64,000 nucleotides of DNA from Flavipsychrobacter sp. (GCA_041392855.1 JAWKLD010000001.1:2652001-2716000); one strand, 5' to 3'. Shown: positions 1 to 8,734, numbered from the stretch's first letter. Program-made: numbers and translations. The notes: a model not told the origin generated them from the sequence alone.

Positions 1-314
1 AGATCGAACAAAGAAGTATCGCCAAGGTCTTGTTGTAAATAGAATCTTCTTTCCTTGCCTATAGCATATATTTCAGGAACGTTTACACCATGCTTTCTTA
101 GTAGCTCGGCAAAATAGAAGAAGCTGTTATTTTCAGCCACATTATCATTAAATGTACCTATTGCTGCTTTGTCGCCAGCCTTTAGTCTGTAGTATCTCCT
201 GTCAGAACCGGAAATAGGTAAGGAAACGATACTATCCGGTTTTTCTTCAAAATGTGTTTCAAATAAATCAGCCAGAATATCAATATTCTGTGATGAGTCA
301 ATACTTGGGCTCAT
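1..314 (-). CDS. Phosphotransferase of the APH/RapZ-associated kinase type (partial, N-terminal 104 residues)
   Basis: Reading the minus strand from the ATG at 314 gives an open frame of 104 codons that runs off the left edge. The N-terminal part has the small-molecule kinase look of Bacteroidota aminoglycoside-phosphotransferase-fold proteins: an SGSDRRYYRL motif around residues 34-43 in place of a glycine loop, then GTFNDNVAENNSF and GVNVPEIYAIG. In this phylum such proteins are often fused to a RapZ C-terminal domain and are thought to phosphorylate cell-wall amino sugars or nucleotides; that part is not visible here. The start overlaps the stop of the upstream phosphatase gene by 4 bp, so the two are probably co-transcribed. 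Fold is fairly sure; substrate unknown. Confidence 0.75.
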   Translation of the reverse strand, partial: MSPSIDSSQNIDILADLFETHFEEKPDSIVSLPISGSDRRYYRLKAGDKAAIGTFNDNVAENNSFFYFAELLRKHGVNVPEIYAIGKERRFYLQQDLGDTSLFD

Positions 315-826
315 GATTGTTTTTTGGGGTATTCAAATATAACTACTTGTTTTTCTACTCTATTAAATTCATTCCAGTTTTTTGCAGTAAACTCTGCTAC
401 TACCACACCGCATGTGGGTATGTTGGCTGAGCTGAATTGGTATGATAAACTATTGACAAAGAGTGTAATACCGGGATTGTGTGCTACGATAATAACGGTT
501 TTAACGCTATCTTCAATGCCATAGATCACTTCTTCAAAAGTATCTGGGTGGCAATGATACAATTTGTCTAGTAATAAAATGTCTTCTTTTTTGTAGCCAA
601 GCTCTGAGCTGATCTTTTTAGCGGTTTGCCTTGCTCTTTTTGCTGTGCTGCTGATAATGAGTTCTGGCTGCACTCCCAATGCTTTTAGGCGTTTACCTAT
701 CATGGGTGCATCGTGGTTGCCTCTATCGTTTAGCGGTCGGTCAAAATCGGCAAGCCCCGCATTGGCCCAGCTAGATTTTGCATGTCTTACAATCACTACT
801 CTCTTTATATGCTCACCCTCACTCAT
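311..826 (-). CDS. SixA-like histidine phosphatase family protein
   Basis: A 171-residue cytoplasmic phosphatase of the RHG (phosphoglycerate mutase-like) superfamily, SixA branch. The catalytic RHAKSSW motif is at residues 14-20 (His15 would be the phospho-acceptor) and the second histidine is in the AHNPG motif at 115-119. SixA of E. coli dephosphorylates histidine-phosphotransfer proteins; for Bacteroidota homologues the substrate is not established, so only the catalytic class is safe. It overlaps the downstream kinase gene by 4 bp and the upstream lpxH by 8 bp, which makes a tight three-gene minus-strand operon lpxH-sixA-kinase. Length is normal for the family. Confidence 0.85.
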   Translation of the reverse strand: MSEGEHIKRVVIVRHAKSSWANAGLADFDRPLNDRGNHDAPMIGKRLKALGVQPELIISSTAKRARQTAKKISSELGYKKEDILLLDKLYHCHPDTFEEVIYGIEDSVKTVIIVAHNPGITLFVNSLSYQFSSANIPTCGVVVAEFTAKNWNEFNRVEKQVVIFEYPKKQS

Positions 827-1583
827 CTTCTTTGTAATATTTTAGCTGTAGCTCTGTGCCGTCAAATACAGCATAGCTATCAAACTTTATCCAATCGCCT
901 AGATTGATGTATAAGCTATTATTAGGTAGTGGGTAGTTGATGGCCAAATGGCGATGACCAAAAATGAAATAATCGATGTGCTCTTCCTTAAGCTTGTCGT
1001 TACAGAACTGAACCAAGTATTCTTTATCAGGTCCTTGAAAGCTATCTTCCTCTCCATCCACATGCTTAGGGCCTAGTTGGCTAAACCACTCTGCCATGCG
1101 TACGCCCGTATCAGGGTGTATTCTTCTATACAGCCACTGACAGAAGGGGTTTCGTAATACTTTTTTTAGAAGTTTATAACCATGGTCGCCAGGCCCTAGT
1201 CCATCACCATGCCCTATGAAAAACTTCTTACCATTGAAGGTTCTCTCTATTGGTTCATGATGTACTGGTATGCTAAACTCTTCCTGAAAATAATCGCGCA
1301 TCCAAAGATCATGGTTGCCCGTAAATGCTTCTATATGCAAGCCAGCATCGCTTAGTTCTGCCAGCTTTCCGAGAAATCGAGTGTAGCCTTTGGGTACTAC
1401 TTTGCCGTATTCAAACCATGCATCAAATAGATCACCTACAAGAAATAATTGTTCTGCATCCACACTTATCTTATCCAACCATCTGCACAGTCTGCGTTCT
1501 CTTTCCAAACTGCTCTGCTTGTTGGGGATACCGAAATGAAAATCGGAAGCGAAATATATTTTTTTGCCTTGAGGTAAATTCAT
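819..1583 (-). CDS. lpxH: UDP-2,3-diacylglucosamine diphosphatase (LpxH-type)
   Basis: A 254-residue calcineurin-like metallophosphoesterase. Metal-binding motifs are all present: SDFHFG near residue 13, GDLFDAW near 50, GNHD at 89-92, GHGDG near 124 and FGHRH near 210. The insert with NPFCQWLYRRIHPD between the last two motifs is characteristic of the Bacteroidota LpxH family, which cleaves UDP-2,3-diacylglucosamine to lipid X and UMP at the inner face of the cytoplasmic membrane in lipid A synthesis. It is the first gene of the minus-strand group. The start at 1583 places SDFHFG at the usual distance from the N terminus. Specific LpxH activity is inferred from the family; related phosphoesterases exist. 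Confidence 0.87.
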   Translation of the reverse strand: MNLPQGKKIYFASDFHFGIPNKQSSLERERRLCRWLDKISVDAEQLFLVGDLFDAWFEYGKVVPKGYTRFLGKLAELSDAGLHIEAFTGNHDLWMRDYFQEEFSIPVHHEPIERTFNGKKFFIGHGDGLGPGDHGYKLLKKVLRNPFCQWLYRRIHPDTGVRMAEWFSQLGPKHVDGEEDSFQGPDKEYLVQFCNDKLKEEHIDYFIFGHRHLAINYPLPNNSLYINLGDWIKFDSYAVFDGTELQLKYYKEDE

Positions 1584-1664
1584 TGATAACCGCTAATAGA
1601 GCGCAAGTTAGCAGAAATAACCTAAAGGAAGGAGTAGGAGTAAAACTATGTTTCCAAAATTTTA

Positions 1665-1697
1665 TTTGGAAAAATGAAAAGGGCAACTATATCTTTG
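1665..1697 (+). promoter_or_regulatory. Bacteroidota-type sigma-A promoter for the SAM riboswitch operon
   Basis: TTTG at 1665-1668 and TATCTTTG at 1690-1697 are separated by 21 nt, a good match to the Bacteroidota consensus TTTG-N(about 19-21)-TAnnTTTG. Transcription would begin near 1703-1705, a few bases before the 5' strand of helix P1 of the riboswitch. The match is seen directly; the start site is inferred. Confidence 0.75.
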
Positions 1698-1715
1698 CGC
1701 CAGTTCTTTAACAGT

Positions 1716-1826
1716 TTTCTTATCAAGAAAGGCAGAGGGATATGGCCCGATGAAGCCTTAGCAACCATACAAGCGCAAGTTTGTAAAGGTGCTACTTCCA
1801 TCTCGCTACGGCGAGGCAGATAAGTC
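1716..1826 (+). promoter_or_regulatory. SAM-I (S-box) riboswitch aptamer
   Basis: The conserved S-box core is readable: CAGAGGGA at 1733-1740, GGCCCGATGAAGCC at 1744-1757, AGCAACC at 1760-1766 and AGGTGCTACTTCC near 1787-1799. P1 closes with CTTATC (1719-1724) against GATAAG (1819-1824). P4 is CTCGC (1802-1806) and GCGAG (1811-1815) with a TACG loop. This RNA class binds S-adenosylmethionine and usually turns off methionine synthesis genes. Here it precedes a trans-sulfuration enzyme and homoserine dehydrogenase, which fits. The consensus is distinctive enough that I consider the class certain. Confidence 0.96.
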
Positions 1827-1874
1827 AGTTGCAATAGTTTTATCACATCAACCTTGTGTTGTGTACATAACTCG

Positions 1875-1907
1875 AAGCTCTTCTGATTTATCGGAAGAGC
1901 TTTTTTT
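1875..1907 (+). terminator. Riboswitch-controlled intrinsic terminator
   Basis: GCTCTTCT (1877-1884) pairs with GGAAGAGC (1893-1900) around an 8-nt loop and is followed by seven T (1901-1907). The segment CTGATTTATC (1883-1892: one arm end plus the loop) is complementary over 10 positions, with one G-U pair, to GATAAGTCAG (1819-1828), whose first six bases are the 3' strand of aptamer helix P1. Antiterminator and P1 are therefore mutually exclusive: with SAM bound, P1 holds and the terminator forms; without SAM, transcription reads through. Confidence 0.9.
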
Positions 1908-2007
1908 ATGCATGTACATCATGTGTTGAAATAGCTCTTTCGGTAAGTTCCTGATAGATAATTGTGCGGAACAATTATTTGATCACATTTTAAAACTATT
2001 AGGAACA

Positions 2008-3183
2008 ATGAGTAATGCAACAGAACTAATCCACAGTATTCCCGTAGATGAATTGACAGGAGCTATTTCCGTACCCATTTACCAAACCTCCACCTTTGTA
2101 CAGGAAGCACCAGGTGTAAACAAAGGCTATGACTATGCTCGTAGCAACAACCCCACACGTGGCACGCTAGAGAGCATTATCGCTAAGTTGGAAGGCGGAC
2201 ATTCAGGTTATGCATTTGCCAGTGGTCTTGCGGCAATAGATGCTGTAGTGAAGCTGCTGGAGACAGGAGATGAAATACTAGCCGTTGATGATATCTACGG
2301 TGGTGCTTTTCGTCAATTCACACACATCTACAAGAAGTTTGGTATCAATGTAAACTATGTAGACACTACTGATGTGTTAAATGTAGTAGAAGCTATAACA
2401 CCTGCCACCAAACTGATATGGCTAGAAACGCCTACTAACCCCACACTAAAAATTAGCGATATAGAAGCTATAGCAAAAGTAGCGCAGCAAAAAGGAGTAC
2501 TACTATGTGTAGACAATACCTTTGCATCACCCGCTTTGCAACAACCAATAAAATTGGGTGCAGACATCATCATACATAGTGCGACAAAATACTTGGGCGG
2601 GCATAGCGATCTGATAGCAGGCTTAGTTGTGTGTAAAACACAAGAGCTAGGTGAGCAGATCAAATTCATACAAAATGCTTGCGGTACTATCCTTTCTCCA
2701 CACGATAGCTGGCTAGTCATCCGTGGTATAGAAACGCTAAACCTTCGCGTACAAGCACACAGTAAAAATGCGCTAGAGATTGCTCAGTTTTTACAACAAC
2801 TACCGCAGGTGGACAAAGTGTACTACCCGGGATTGACAACGCATGTGAACCACGACATTGCTAAAAAACAACAAGCAGCCTTTGGTGGTATTGTTTCCTT
2901 CACACTAAAGAATGATACAGACATAGCGGCTAAGAAAGTGGTATGCAGTACTAAGTACTTTAAACTAGCAGAAAGCCTAGGTGGTGTGAAGAGCTTGCTT
3001 TGCCACCCCGCAACCATGACGCACAAATCTACACCAGACGAAAAGAGAAGAGCAGCAGGAGTAGCTGATAGTCTCATCCGCCTGAGTGTAGGACTGGAAG
3101 ATGTGGAAGACCTAAAGCAAGATATTGCACAAGCACTAAGCTCATTGACTATTGTGCAAGATAACATCGTAGCCTTTCAATGA
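2008..3183 (+). CDS. Trans-sulfuration family PLP enzyme (cystathionine gamma-synthase / O-acylhomoserine sulfhydrylase type)
   Basis: A 391-residue Cys/Met metabolism PLP-dependent enzyme. The PLP lysine is K194 in SATKYLGGHSD; the phosphate-binding ASGLAAI is near residues 71-77, YDYARSNNPTR at 41-51, and the C-terminal half carries ESLGGVKSLLCHPATMTH and SVGLEDVEDL. These enzymes join an activated homoserine to cysteine or sulfide in methionine synthesis. The SAM riboswitch upstream and homoserine dehydrogenase 49 bp downstream support a methionine role rather than cystathionine degradation, but sequence alone does not separate synthase, sulfhydrylase and lyase activity. The N terminus is short and lacks the usual extension before TGAISVPIYQTSTF; no better start is visible. 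Confidence 0.9.
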   Translation: MSNATELIHSIPVDELTGAISVPIYQTSTFVQEAPGVNKGYDYARSNNPTRGTLESIIAKLEGGHSGYAFASGLAAIDAVVKLLETGDEILAVDDIYGGAFRQFTHIYKKFGINVNYVDTTDVLNVVEAITPATKLIWLETPTNPTLKISDIEAIAKVAQQKGVLLCVDNTFASPALQQPIKLGADIIIHSATKYLGGHSDLIAGLVVCKTQELGEQIKFIQNACGTILSPHDSWLVIRGIETLNLRVQAHSKNALEIAQFLQQLPQVDKVYYPGLTTHVNHDIAKKQQAAFGGIVSFTLKNDTDIAAKKVVCSTKYFKLAESLGGVKSLLCHPATMTHKSTPDEKRRAAGVADSLIRLSVGLEDVEDLKQDIAQALSSLTIVQDNIVAFQ

Positions 3184-3232
3184 ATGGATTATTAACAAGC
3201 ATACTGTTTATACAACTTTAAAATTTTACAAC

Positions 3233-4486
3233 ATGTCTATACAACAAAAAGAATTGACTATTGGGTTATTTGGTTTCGGAGTAGTGGGAGAAGGTTTATA
3301 TAAAGTACTGAACCAAACTACGTCACTTAATGCCAACATTAAGAAGGTGTGTATCAAACACCCGGAGAAAAAACGTAATGCCCCTAAAGAATTATTCACT
3401 ACCTATCCTGAAATAGTATTGTCGGATAATAGCATCAACGTAATAGTAGAATTGATCGACGATGCAGAAGCGGCATTTGCCATTACAAAGAAAGCATTGA
3501 AAGCAGGTAAGGCAGTAGTGAGTGCCAACAAAAAAATGATTGCTGAACACCTGCCTGAACTATTGGCTTTGCAAAAAGAATACAATACACCACTACTATA
3601 CGAGGCGGCATGTTGTGCGAGTATACCAGTGCTAAGAAACTTAGAAGAGTATTATGATAACGATCTGCTACAAGGCATTAGCGGAATTGTAAATGGCTCT
3701 ACCAACTATATACTCAGTAAAATATTTGAAGAAAACCTAAGCTATGAAACGGCATTGAAAAATGCACAAGCAGCAGGCTTTGCAGAGAGCAACCCTGCGT
3801 TGGATGTAGAGGGTATTGATGCCGTCAACAAACTGTCTATTATATTAGTGCATGCTTATGGTATTATCACAGCTCCGCAAGACGTAGTGCACACAGGTAT
3901 ACAAAATATTAATGCTGCTGATGCAGTGTATGCACAAGAGAAAGGCTATGAAATAAAACTAGTAGCTAAGGCCAAAAAGATAACAGAAGAGCAAGCAACA
4001 GCATTTGTGCTACCGCAGTTTGTAAAGAAAGGAGAGCTGTTAGAAGGAGTGCGTAATGAGTATAACGGCGTGGTGATAGAAAGCGGTTTGGCAGATGCAC
4101 AGTTCTTTTACGGTAAAGGAGCAGGTAGCTTTCCAACAGCATCGGCAGCGTTGAGCGATATATCTGCACTGCGTTACAACTATACCTACGAGTATAAAAA
4201 ATACAATAGAGCACAAGTGCCTGCATTAACTAATGAGCTCTACCTGAAAGTATACGCCAGTTTTGAATCGGCTTTTGATATACCACAAGATAGGTTTGCA
4301 CTTATAGAAGAGTGGAGTATTACGGAAGAGCGTTGTTGTGTGTCAGGTATTATTGCGTTCAAAGAATTGCAAGAAAGTAACTGGTGGAAAGCAAAGGGAG
4401 TTTCCTTGATATTGCTGCCAGAGCCAATATTATTGGAGCTGCCAAAATATAAGAAGGCACCGATAAAGCAATTACATTTGGTATAG
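3233..4486 (+). CDS. hom: Homoserine dehydrogenase
   Basis: A 417-residue enzyme reducing aspartate semialdehyde to homoserine, the branch metabolite for methionine and threonine. The N-terminal Rossmann loop GFGVVG is at residues 14-19; the catalytic domain carries SANKKMIAEH, YEAACCASIPVLRNLEEY, GIVNGSTNYIL and AGFAESNPALDVEGIDAVNKLSII, which hold the conserved substrate-binding lysine and acidic residues of the family. The C-terminal 90 residues are shorter and less obvious than a standard ACT domain, so feedback control by threonine is uncertain. It lies 49 bp after the trans-sulfuration gene with no terminator between, so it shares the SAM riboswitch. Confidence 0.94.
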   Translation: MSIQQKELTIGLFGFGVVGEGLYKVLNQTTSLNANIKKVCIKHPEKKRNAPKELFTTYPEIVLSDNSINVIVELIDDAEAAFAITKKALKAGKAVVSANKKMIAEHLPELLALQKEYNTPLLYEAACCASIPVLRNLEEYYDNDLLQGISGIVNGSTNYILSKIFEENLSYETALKNAQAAGFAESNPALDVEGIDAVNKLSIILVHAYGIITAPQDVVHTGIQNINAADAVYAQEKGYEIKLVAKAKKITEEQATAFVLPQFVKKGELLEGVRNEYNGVVIESGLADAQFFYGKGAGSFPTASAALSDISALRYNYTYEYKKYNRAQVPALTNELYLKVYASFESAFDIPQDRFALIEEWSITEERCCVSGIIAFKELQESNWWKAKGVSLILLPEPILLELPKYKKAPIKQLHLV

Positions 4487-4547
4487 ATATATAACATACA
4501 GAGTCATGTTAAGCATCTATTCTGTTTATACTATGGCTCTGTATTAG

Positions 4548-5486
4548 TTACTTTCTTTTAAAGGTTTTTACAGCTTTTTTAAATTGCTTTAAGTTGTTTT
4601 CAAACGCTTCATTTGCAGTACCAAGAAGTATGTAATAATTATCACTATTATAAAGCAGTACCAGATAAACTAAGTTTTCTTCTCCGTCTTTAGATATTCC
4701 GTTAGCTTCAATTTCATACCCGGAAATGCCATCTATTTTTATTTCGTTAATACTTTTGATGACATTAGATTCACCTCTAGGTAGCTTTTTCAACCGCTTA
4801 ATGGAATATTCCCTTTTGTTAGTAGAAACTTTAGCGAAAGAACTTCCTACTATTAAAGCAGGAGATGTTGTGGGCATTTTTCCTTCAACAGAATATAGCA
4901 ATGAACCAGACATATATTCAGTGTATTTTAAGTCGGTCCCGCTTATATCAATTTTAAATGGTACAGCATCAAGAGGGTCGTCATTTTGTTTTTCATTATA
5001 AATAGTTGAAAAAATAGCTTCTTTTATTTTTTGTTCATTTTCAGATCCTTCAGGATAAATCCCATTAATCATTATAACACCATTACTAATAGAAAATAAC
5101 AGCATTAATTTATGATAAGTAGTATTATTTGCAGACTGCTTTATTTTAGCAAAGGTTGCCTCTGCATTATTAAAATGAACTCTTTCTTTACTAATAAGTG
5201 TCATTCCTTCACTAGCCAAGGCCTCTTTTGTGAATCCGTTGGCAACTGTTCTGTATGGTGCAGTAGGCATTTTGTTTACCATAATAGAAGCGCCTGTTTT
5301 TTGATTAAAAAAGCCACTAAAATTATTTACTAATTGAAAGCCACTAGGCGGTATAATACTGCATTTTGTACCTGGAACTATAACATGCTTGTTACTTTGA
5401 GCAAAACAAAAAATGCTATTAAAAAGAAATGTCAATAAAAGTAAATGCTGAGTATAACGGACTAAATATTTCATAAGAAAAATCAA
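4548..5486 (-). CDS. Secreted protein of unknown function with two similar halves
   Basis: 312 residues, not recognised. Residues 1-30 are a signal peptide ending near FCFAQ; a more likely start is the second methionine (MKYLVRY...). The mature part looks like two related domains of about 125 residues: both begin with a short beta stretch, contain a segment with G-x-S-I/F, and end with a helix ending in KEAIFSTIYNE or KKAVKTFKRK. This resembles the general pattern of PsbP/DUF1795-like periplasmic domains, but I cannot confirm the family. It stands alone on the minus strand after hom, with no operon partner. Probably periplasmic. Confidence 0.6.
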   Translation of the reverse strand: MIFLMKYLVRYTQHLLLLTFLFNSIFCFAQSNKHVIVPGTKCSIIPPSGFQLVNNFSGFFNQKTGASIMVNKMPTAPYRTVANGFTKEALASEGMTLISKERVHFNNAEATFAKIKQSANNTTYHKLMLLFSISNGVIMINGIYPEGSENEQKIKEAIFSTIYNEKQNDDPLDAVPFKIDISGTDLKYTEYMSGSLLYSVEGKMPTTSPALIVGSSFAKVSTNKREYSIKRLKKLPRGESNVIKSINEIKIDGISGYEIEANGISKDGEENLVYLVLLYNSDNYYILLGTANEAFENNLKQFKKAVKTFKRK

Positions 5487-5532
5487 ATATAGTGAATACA
5501 GTTGTGCTAAATCTTAAGAATGTAAAAAGGGT

Positions 5533-6303
5533 TTAAAGACGTTCCGCCATACCTAATCCAAATAACGCATAGTCATATTTAGCAGGGTCTTTGGGGTTTA
5601 ACTCCTTTAGCTTTTCAGTAAGTGCTGTAGCATTTTGCCAGTTCGATTTAGTGTTGTCTATAAGCTCTAGTCTGCATGCTACTCGTGCTACATGAACATC
5701 TAATGGGCAAACTAACTGGTGTGGGCTTATCTTTTGCCAAAGTCCAAAGTCCACACCTTGTTTGTCTTTTCGTACCATCCAGCGGAGGTACATATTGATG
5801 CGTTTACAAGCGGATCTTCTTTGCGGTGTGGCTATGTGTTTTTTTGTGCGGTCAGGGTGCTCAATGGAGAAGAAATAATTGTGAAAATGAATGAGCGCCC
5901 TTTCCACATTATCATCATTGTATTTTTTATCAGGTACAAAAGCATCTTCTAAACTAGGGTGCTGCTGATAATGGTATTGTAAGAAATAAATAAAATATAA
6001 AAGGTCGGTAGCATTGAAAGTGCGATGCACAAAAGGCAAGAACTTTTTCAAGTCGGTTTCCTTGTGATGTAGGATAAAGTCGTGTGGTGCATTGTCCATC
6101 CATCCTATTAGTTTGTTGCAGTTGTTGATAATGGTAGTGCGGTTGCCCCAAGCGAGTACGGCAGCAAAAAGCCCTGCTATTTCTATGTCTTGCAATTTGC
6201 TAAACCGACGTGGCACAACAATAGGGTCGCCATTAATAAAAGAAGGCTGGTTGTATAGTTTTACTTTGTCCTCTAATAGCTTTTTAAGTTGTGCTTTCGT
6301 CAT
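5533..6303 (-). CDS. TIGR02757 family protein (DUF2400)
   Basis: 256 residues matching the conserved TIGR02757/DUF2400 family of Bacteroidota and some other bacteria. Recognisable segments are PSFINGDPIVVPRRFSK near residues 20-36, AGLFAAVLAWGNRTTI near 45, a KRINMYLRWMVRKDKQGVDFGLW block near 166 and CPLDVHVARVACRLEL near 195. The C-terminal block recalls HhH-GPD DNA glycosylase-like helices, which is the reason a role in DNA repair is sometimes suspected, but no function has been shown to my knowledge. The start ATG at 6303 lies inside the end of the DUF2339 gene (20 bp overlap), so translation may be coupled. Confidence 0.87.
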   Translation of the reverse strand: MTKAQLKKLLEDKVKLYNQPSFINGDPIVVPRRFSKLQDIEIAGLFAAVLAWGNRTTIINNCNKLIGWMDNAPHDFILHHKETDLKKFLPFVHRTFNATDLLYFIYFLQYHYQQHPSLEDAFVPDKKYNDDNVERALIHFHNYFFSIEHPDRTKKHIATPQRRSACKRINMYLRWMVRKDKQGVDFGLWQKISPHQLVCPLDVHVARVACRLELIDNTKSNWQNATALTEKLKELNPKDPAKYDYALFGLGMAERL

Positions 6304-8683
6304 TGTTCTTTAGCGCTTCTTTTGGTTCAACATCTTCCTCTGTAATGATGTGCTTATACTTATTGTACAAGAAAGAGATAATCAAAAGTAAAACACCAAG
6401 AGATACAAAGACAATAGTTTTTGAAATGGTATCTAAATGAGCAATATCGTAGAAGAATAGTTTTAATAAAGTAAAGGCAAACAATACAATAGCGGCTATA
6501 CGCAATTGCTTTTTCTTTTGCCAAATACCGTAGGATATAAGTAGCATGGAGTAGACACCCCATAGTATGCTTAGTGCCAGTTTGTAAGAACTTTGTTTTT
6601 GCATAATATCCATAATGTTCAGTAGCTCGCTACTGACTATCCACAGTAGTGTAATGCTGAAAAAGAGTTCAAATATGGGAGCAATTTGTTTCAGACTTTT
6701 AGCCATGAAACTGAATCGTATTTGCCTGTACATTACAGCTAGCACTACAGCCACCAAGGTGTAAGAGACATAACGGATACTTATATAAAAACTGTTTTTG
6801 GCATAGTACTGAGCAAGTCTTTGTTGCAAATAGTCTTCACGTAGTTCACTCAACAAATACAACCCAAAAGTCAAGAATGCAAAGATTACCAAACTACTCA
6901 TCACAAGGCTTGCATAACTGAGTACTGTGCTCTTAATTTTTTTGATGTTGAGGATGGAAAGTAGAGCAACAAAAACCAAAGAATAATTGATCAACCATAC
7001 AGTACTAAACTGTTTTAGATTATGATTTCTAAACATCCCTTTAGTTTCGTGTTCTATAGTAGAGCTCACATATATCTGATCCCAATAGTTTCTTATTTCT
7101 AAAAAGAAGGCTCCGTAAATAACAGCAATAAGTACAGCAGGAATAGCCATATTGATAAACTGCATTAAGTCTTTGTTTCGGTCAAGTTGTTCAGGGGGCT
7201 TCTTTTTATGATTGATGACGTTTATAACTGAGAAGAGTATAATTACCAATAGTGAATTAAGAAAATGTGCGTTTAATAGTAAGCGGAATACTTCGCGTGT
7301 TCCGTCAAACCTATAGTCTACATACACTACAGACCAGTCTTGCAGCAAACTTAAAAATGCCAATGCCATCACTGGGTAGGCGTAAGACTCGTACATGGCT
7401 GTACTTCTAACTCTGCCGATACCAAAAAGTAAAGCCGCCTGAAATGCCCATGCTAGTGTTACCCATTCCCCGTCTAGCTGCACCGGTATAGCAATGGTGA
7501 TGAAGAGCAGAGATAATCCTGCTAATAAGTAAAACAAGTTTTTGTCCGCAAGCTTGCGTTTATAAATTACGATACTGATACAGAAGTGTATAAAGGCATT
7601 GCAAAGGGTATAGAGTCCTAGGTAATGTGCTCCAATATCATGCCCATCAAGTAGGGAATAACCAATGCCATAAAAAACAAAGGAGTTGATGAGTATTAGG
7701 GCAATGTCTGCTTTTTCAAAAATTTTGTCGCGTAATAATTTATAGGCTAAGAAAGAGATACAAAATATAGCAAAGAAGATAATGGAGAACAATAGTGCTA
7801 AACTAAAATGCTCTTCTACCGAATATTTGAAGACAGCCCAAGAGCCGTATATCAACCAAGTAAGTCCAAACGAGAAATAAGAAAGCGACTTCCAATATTT
7901 TTTAAAGGCAATGAATAGAATACCCATATTGATAATAGCCATGTAGGAGAAAAGTATCTGTACTTTTCCTGAGCCATCGCTTAGTAAAAATGGAATAGCA
8001 TAGGCGCCTACCAATCCTATATGGGCAATGATCTGGTTATTATATTTTATAGCAGCACCTACAGTGGCAATAGTAATGACTACCATTAGCAGGAAGGCTG
8101 CTATTTGTGGCATAAGCGCGTAGTAGTTGTATGCTGCAAAAGTGATAAAGTACATGATAGCCATAGCGCCACTAACTAAAACAGCACTATAGTTTTTGTA
8201 TTTCGCTCTTAGCTTAAGCCCTATGAGAGTAAGGGTAATACCAGCCAAGTAGCCTAATATAATTCTTGTAGCAGGGCTTATTAATTGATGGTCGATAGAA
8301 TATTTGACCCCTATACTTACCCCTATAATGGTAATGATGATCCCTATTTTACTGATAAGGTTTTCACCAATGAACTTCTCCAAGTTCGACTTTTTAGACG
8401 TATGGGTATAGTTCTGCGGAGGTGTATTTTGAATAGGAGTTTTTGATGTTACAGCAGCAGGGGTATTGATAGTTGGCTCAATAGCCTTAGGTGTAGGATC
8501 AGGGTTGTCTGCTTTTTCTAATGATGGTACATCCGCATTTTTTAATGCATTTATTTCTTGGCGTAGTTCATTTATTTCAGCAGTAAAACTGTTCTGTTTT
8601 TTTAGTAAAGCATCCAGCTTTTCTGATAGTCGGCTTATATGTTCATTGTTGGTCATCATACTGCGGCTATATGTGTTACTCAA
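6284..8683 (-). CDS. DUF2339 domain polytopic membrane protein
   Basis: A 799-residue membrane protein. Residues 1-50 form a probable coiled coil (SEKLDALLKKQNSFTAEINELRQEI), followed by a Pro/Thr-rich linker to about residue 100 and the conserved entry segment NLEKFIGENLISKIGIIITIIGVSIGVKYSID. The rest is about 20 hydrophobic segments with short charged loops, the standard DUF2339 architecture. Function is unknown; the family is widespread in Gram-negative bacteria and predicted to be in the inner membrane. An alternative start is the MM pair at residues 9-10. It overlaps the TIGR02757 gene by 20 bp at its 3' end and is preceded by a terminator belonging to the next minus-strand gene. Confidence 0.85.
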   Translation of the reverse strand: MSNTYSRSMMTNNEHISRLSEKLDALLKKQNSFTAEINELRQEINALKNADVPSLEKADNPDPTPKAIEPTINTPAAVTSKTPIQNTPPQNYTHTSKKSNLEKFIGENLISKIGIIITIIGVSIGVKYSIDHQLISPATRIILGYLAGITLTLIGLKLRAKYKNYSAVLVSGAMAIMYFITFAAYNYYALMPQIAAFLLMVVITIATVGAAIKYNNQIIAHIGLVGAYAIPFLLSDGSGKVQILFSYMAIINMGILFIAFKKYWKSLSYFSFGLTWLIYGSWAVFKYSVEEHFSLALLFSIIFFAIFCISFLAYKLLRDKIFEKADIALILINSFVFYGIGYSLLDGHDIGAHYLGLYTLCNAFIHFCISIVIYKRKLADKNLFYLLAGLSLLFITIAIPVQLDGEWVTLAWAFQAALLFGIGRVRSTAMYESYAYPVMALAFLSLLQDWSVVYVDYRFDGTREVFRLLLNAHFLNSLLVIILFSVINVINHKKKPPEQLDRNKDLMQFINMAIPAVLIAVIYGAFFLEIRNYWDQIYVSSTIEHETKGMFRNHNLKQFSTVWLINYSLVFVALLSILNIKKIKSTVLSYASLVMSSLVIFAFLTFGLYLLSELREDYLQQRLAQYYAKNSFYISIRYVSYTLVAVVLAVMYRQIRFSFMAKSLKQIAPIFELFFSITLLWIVSSELLNIMDIMQKQSSYKLALSILWGVYSMLLISYGIWQKKKQLRIAAIVLFAFTLLKLFFYDIAHLDTISKTIVFVSLGVLLLIISFLYNKYKHIITEEDVEPKEALKNNDESTT

Positions 8684-8708
8684 AGTAGATATAATAGTCC
8701 TTAATGAA

Positions 8709-8734
8709 AAATGAGGCTATTAATAGCCTCATTC
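8709..8734 (-). terminator. Intrinsic terminator after the cyclophilin gene
   Basis: A perfect 24-bp palindrome (AATGAGGCTATT followed by AATAGCCTCATT, 8710-8733) lies 28 bp past the cyclophilin stop. On the minus strand it is followed by a short T run, as expected for Rho-independent termination. It separates the cyclophilin and DUF2339 transcripts. Confidence 0.8.

Noticed and set aside
1325..1711. A 128-codon plus-strand frame before the SAM riboswitch
   Set aside because: It overlaps lpxH antisense and ends inside the riboswitch promoter leader; no domain is visible.
4487..4547. Possible hairpin ACAGAGTCAT/ATGGCTCTGT after hom
   Set aside because: The loop is about 25 nt, one pair is a G-U wobble, and there is no T tract next to it, so I did not call it a terminator.
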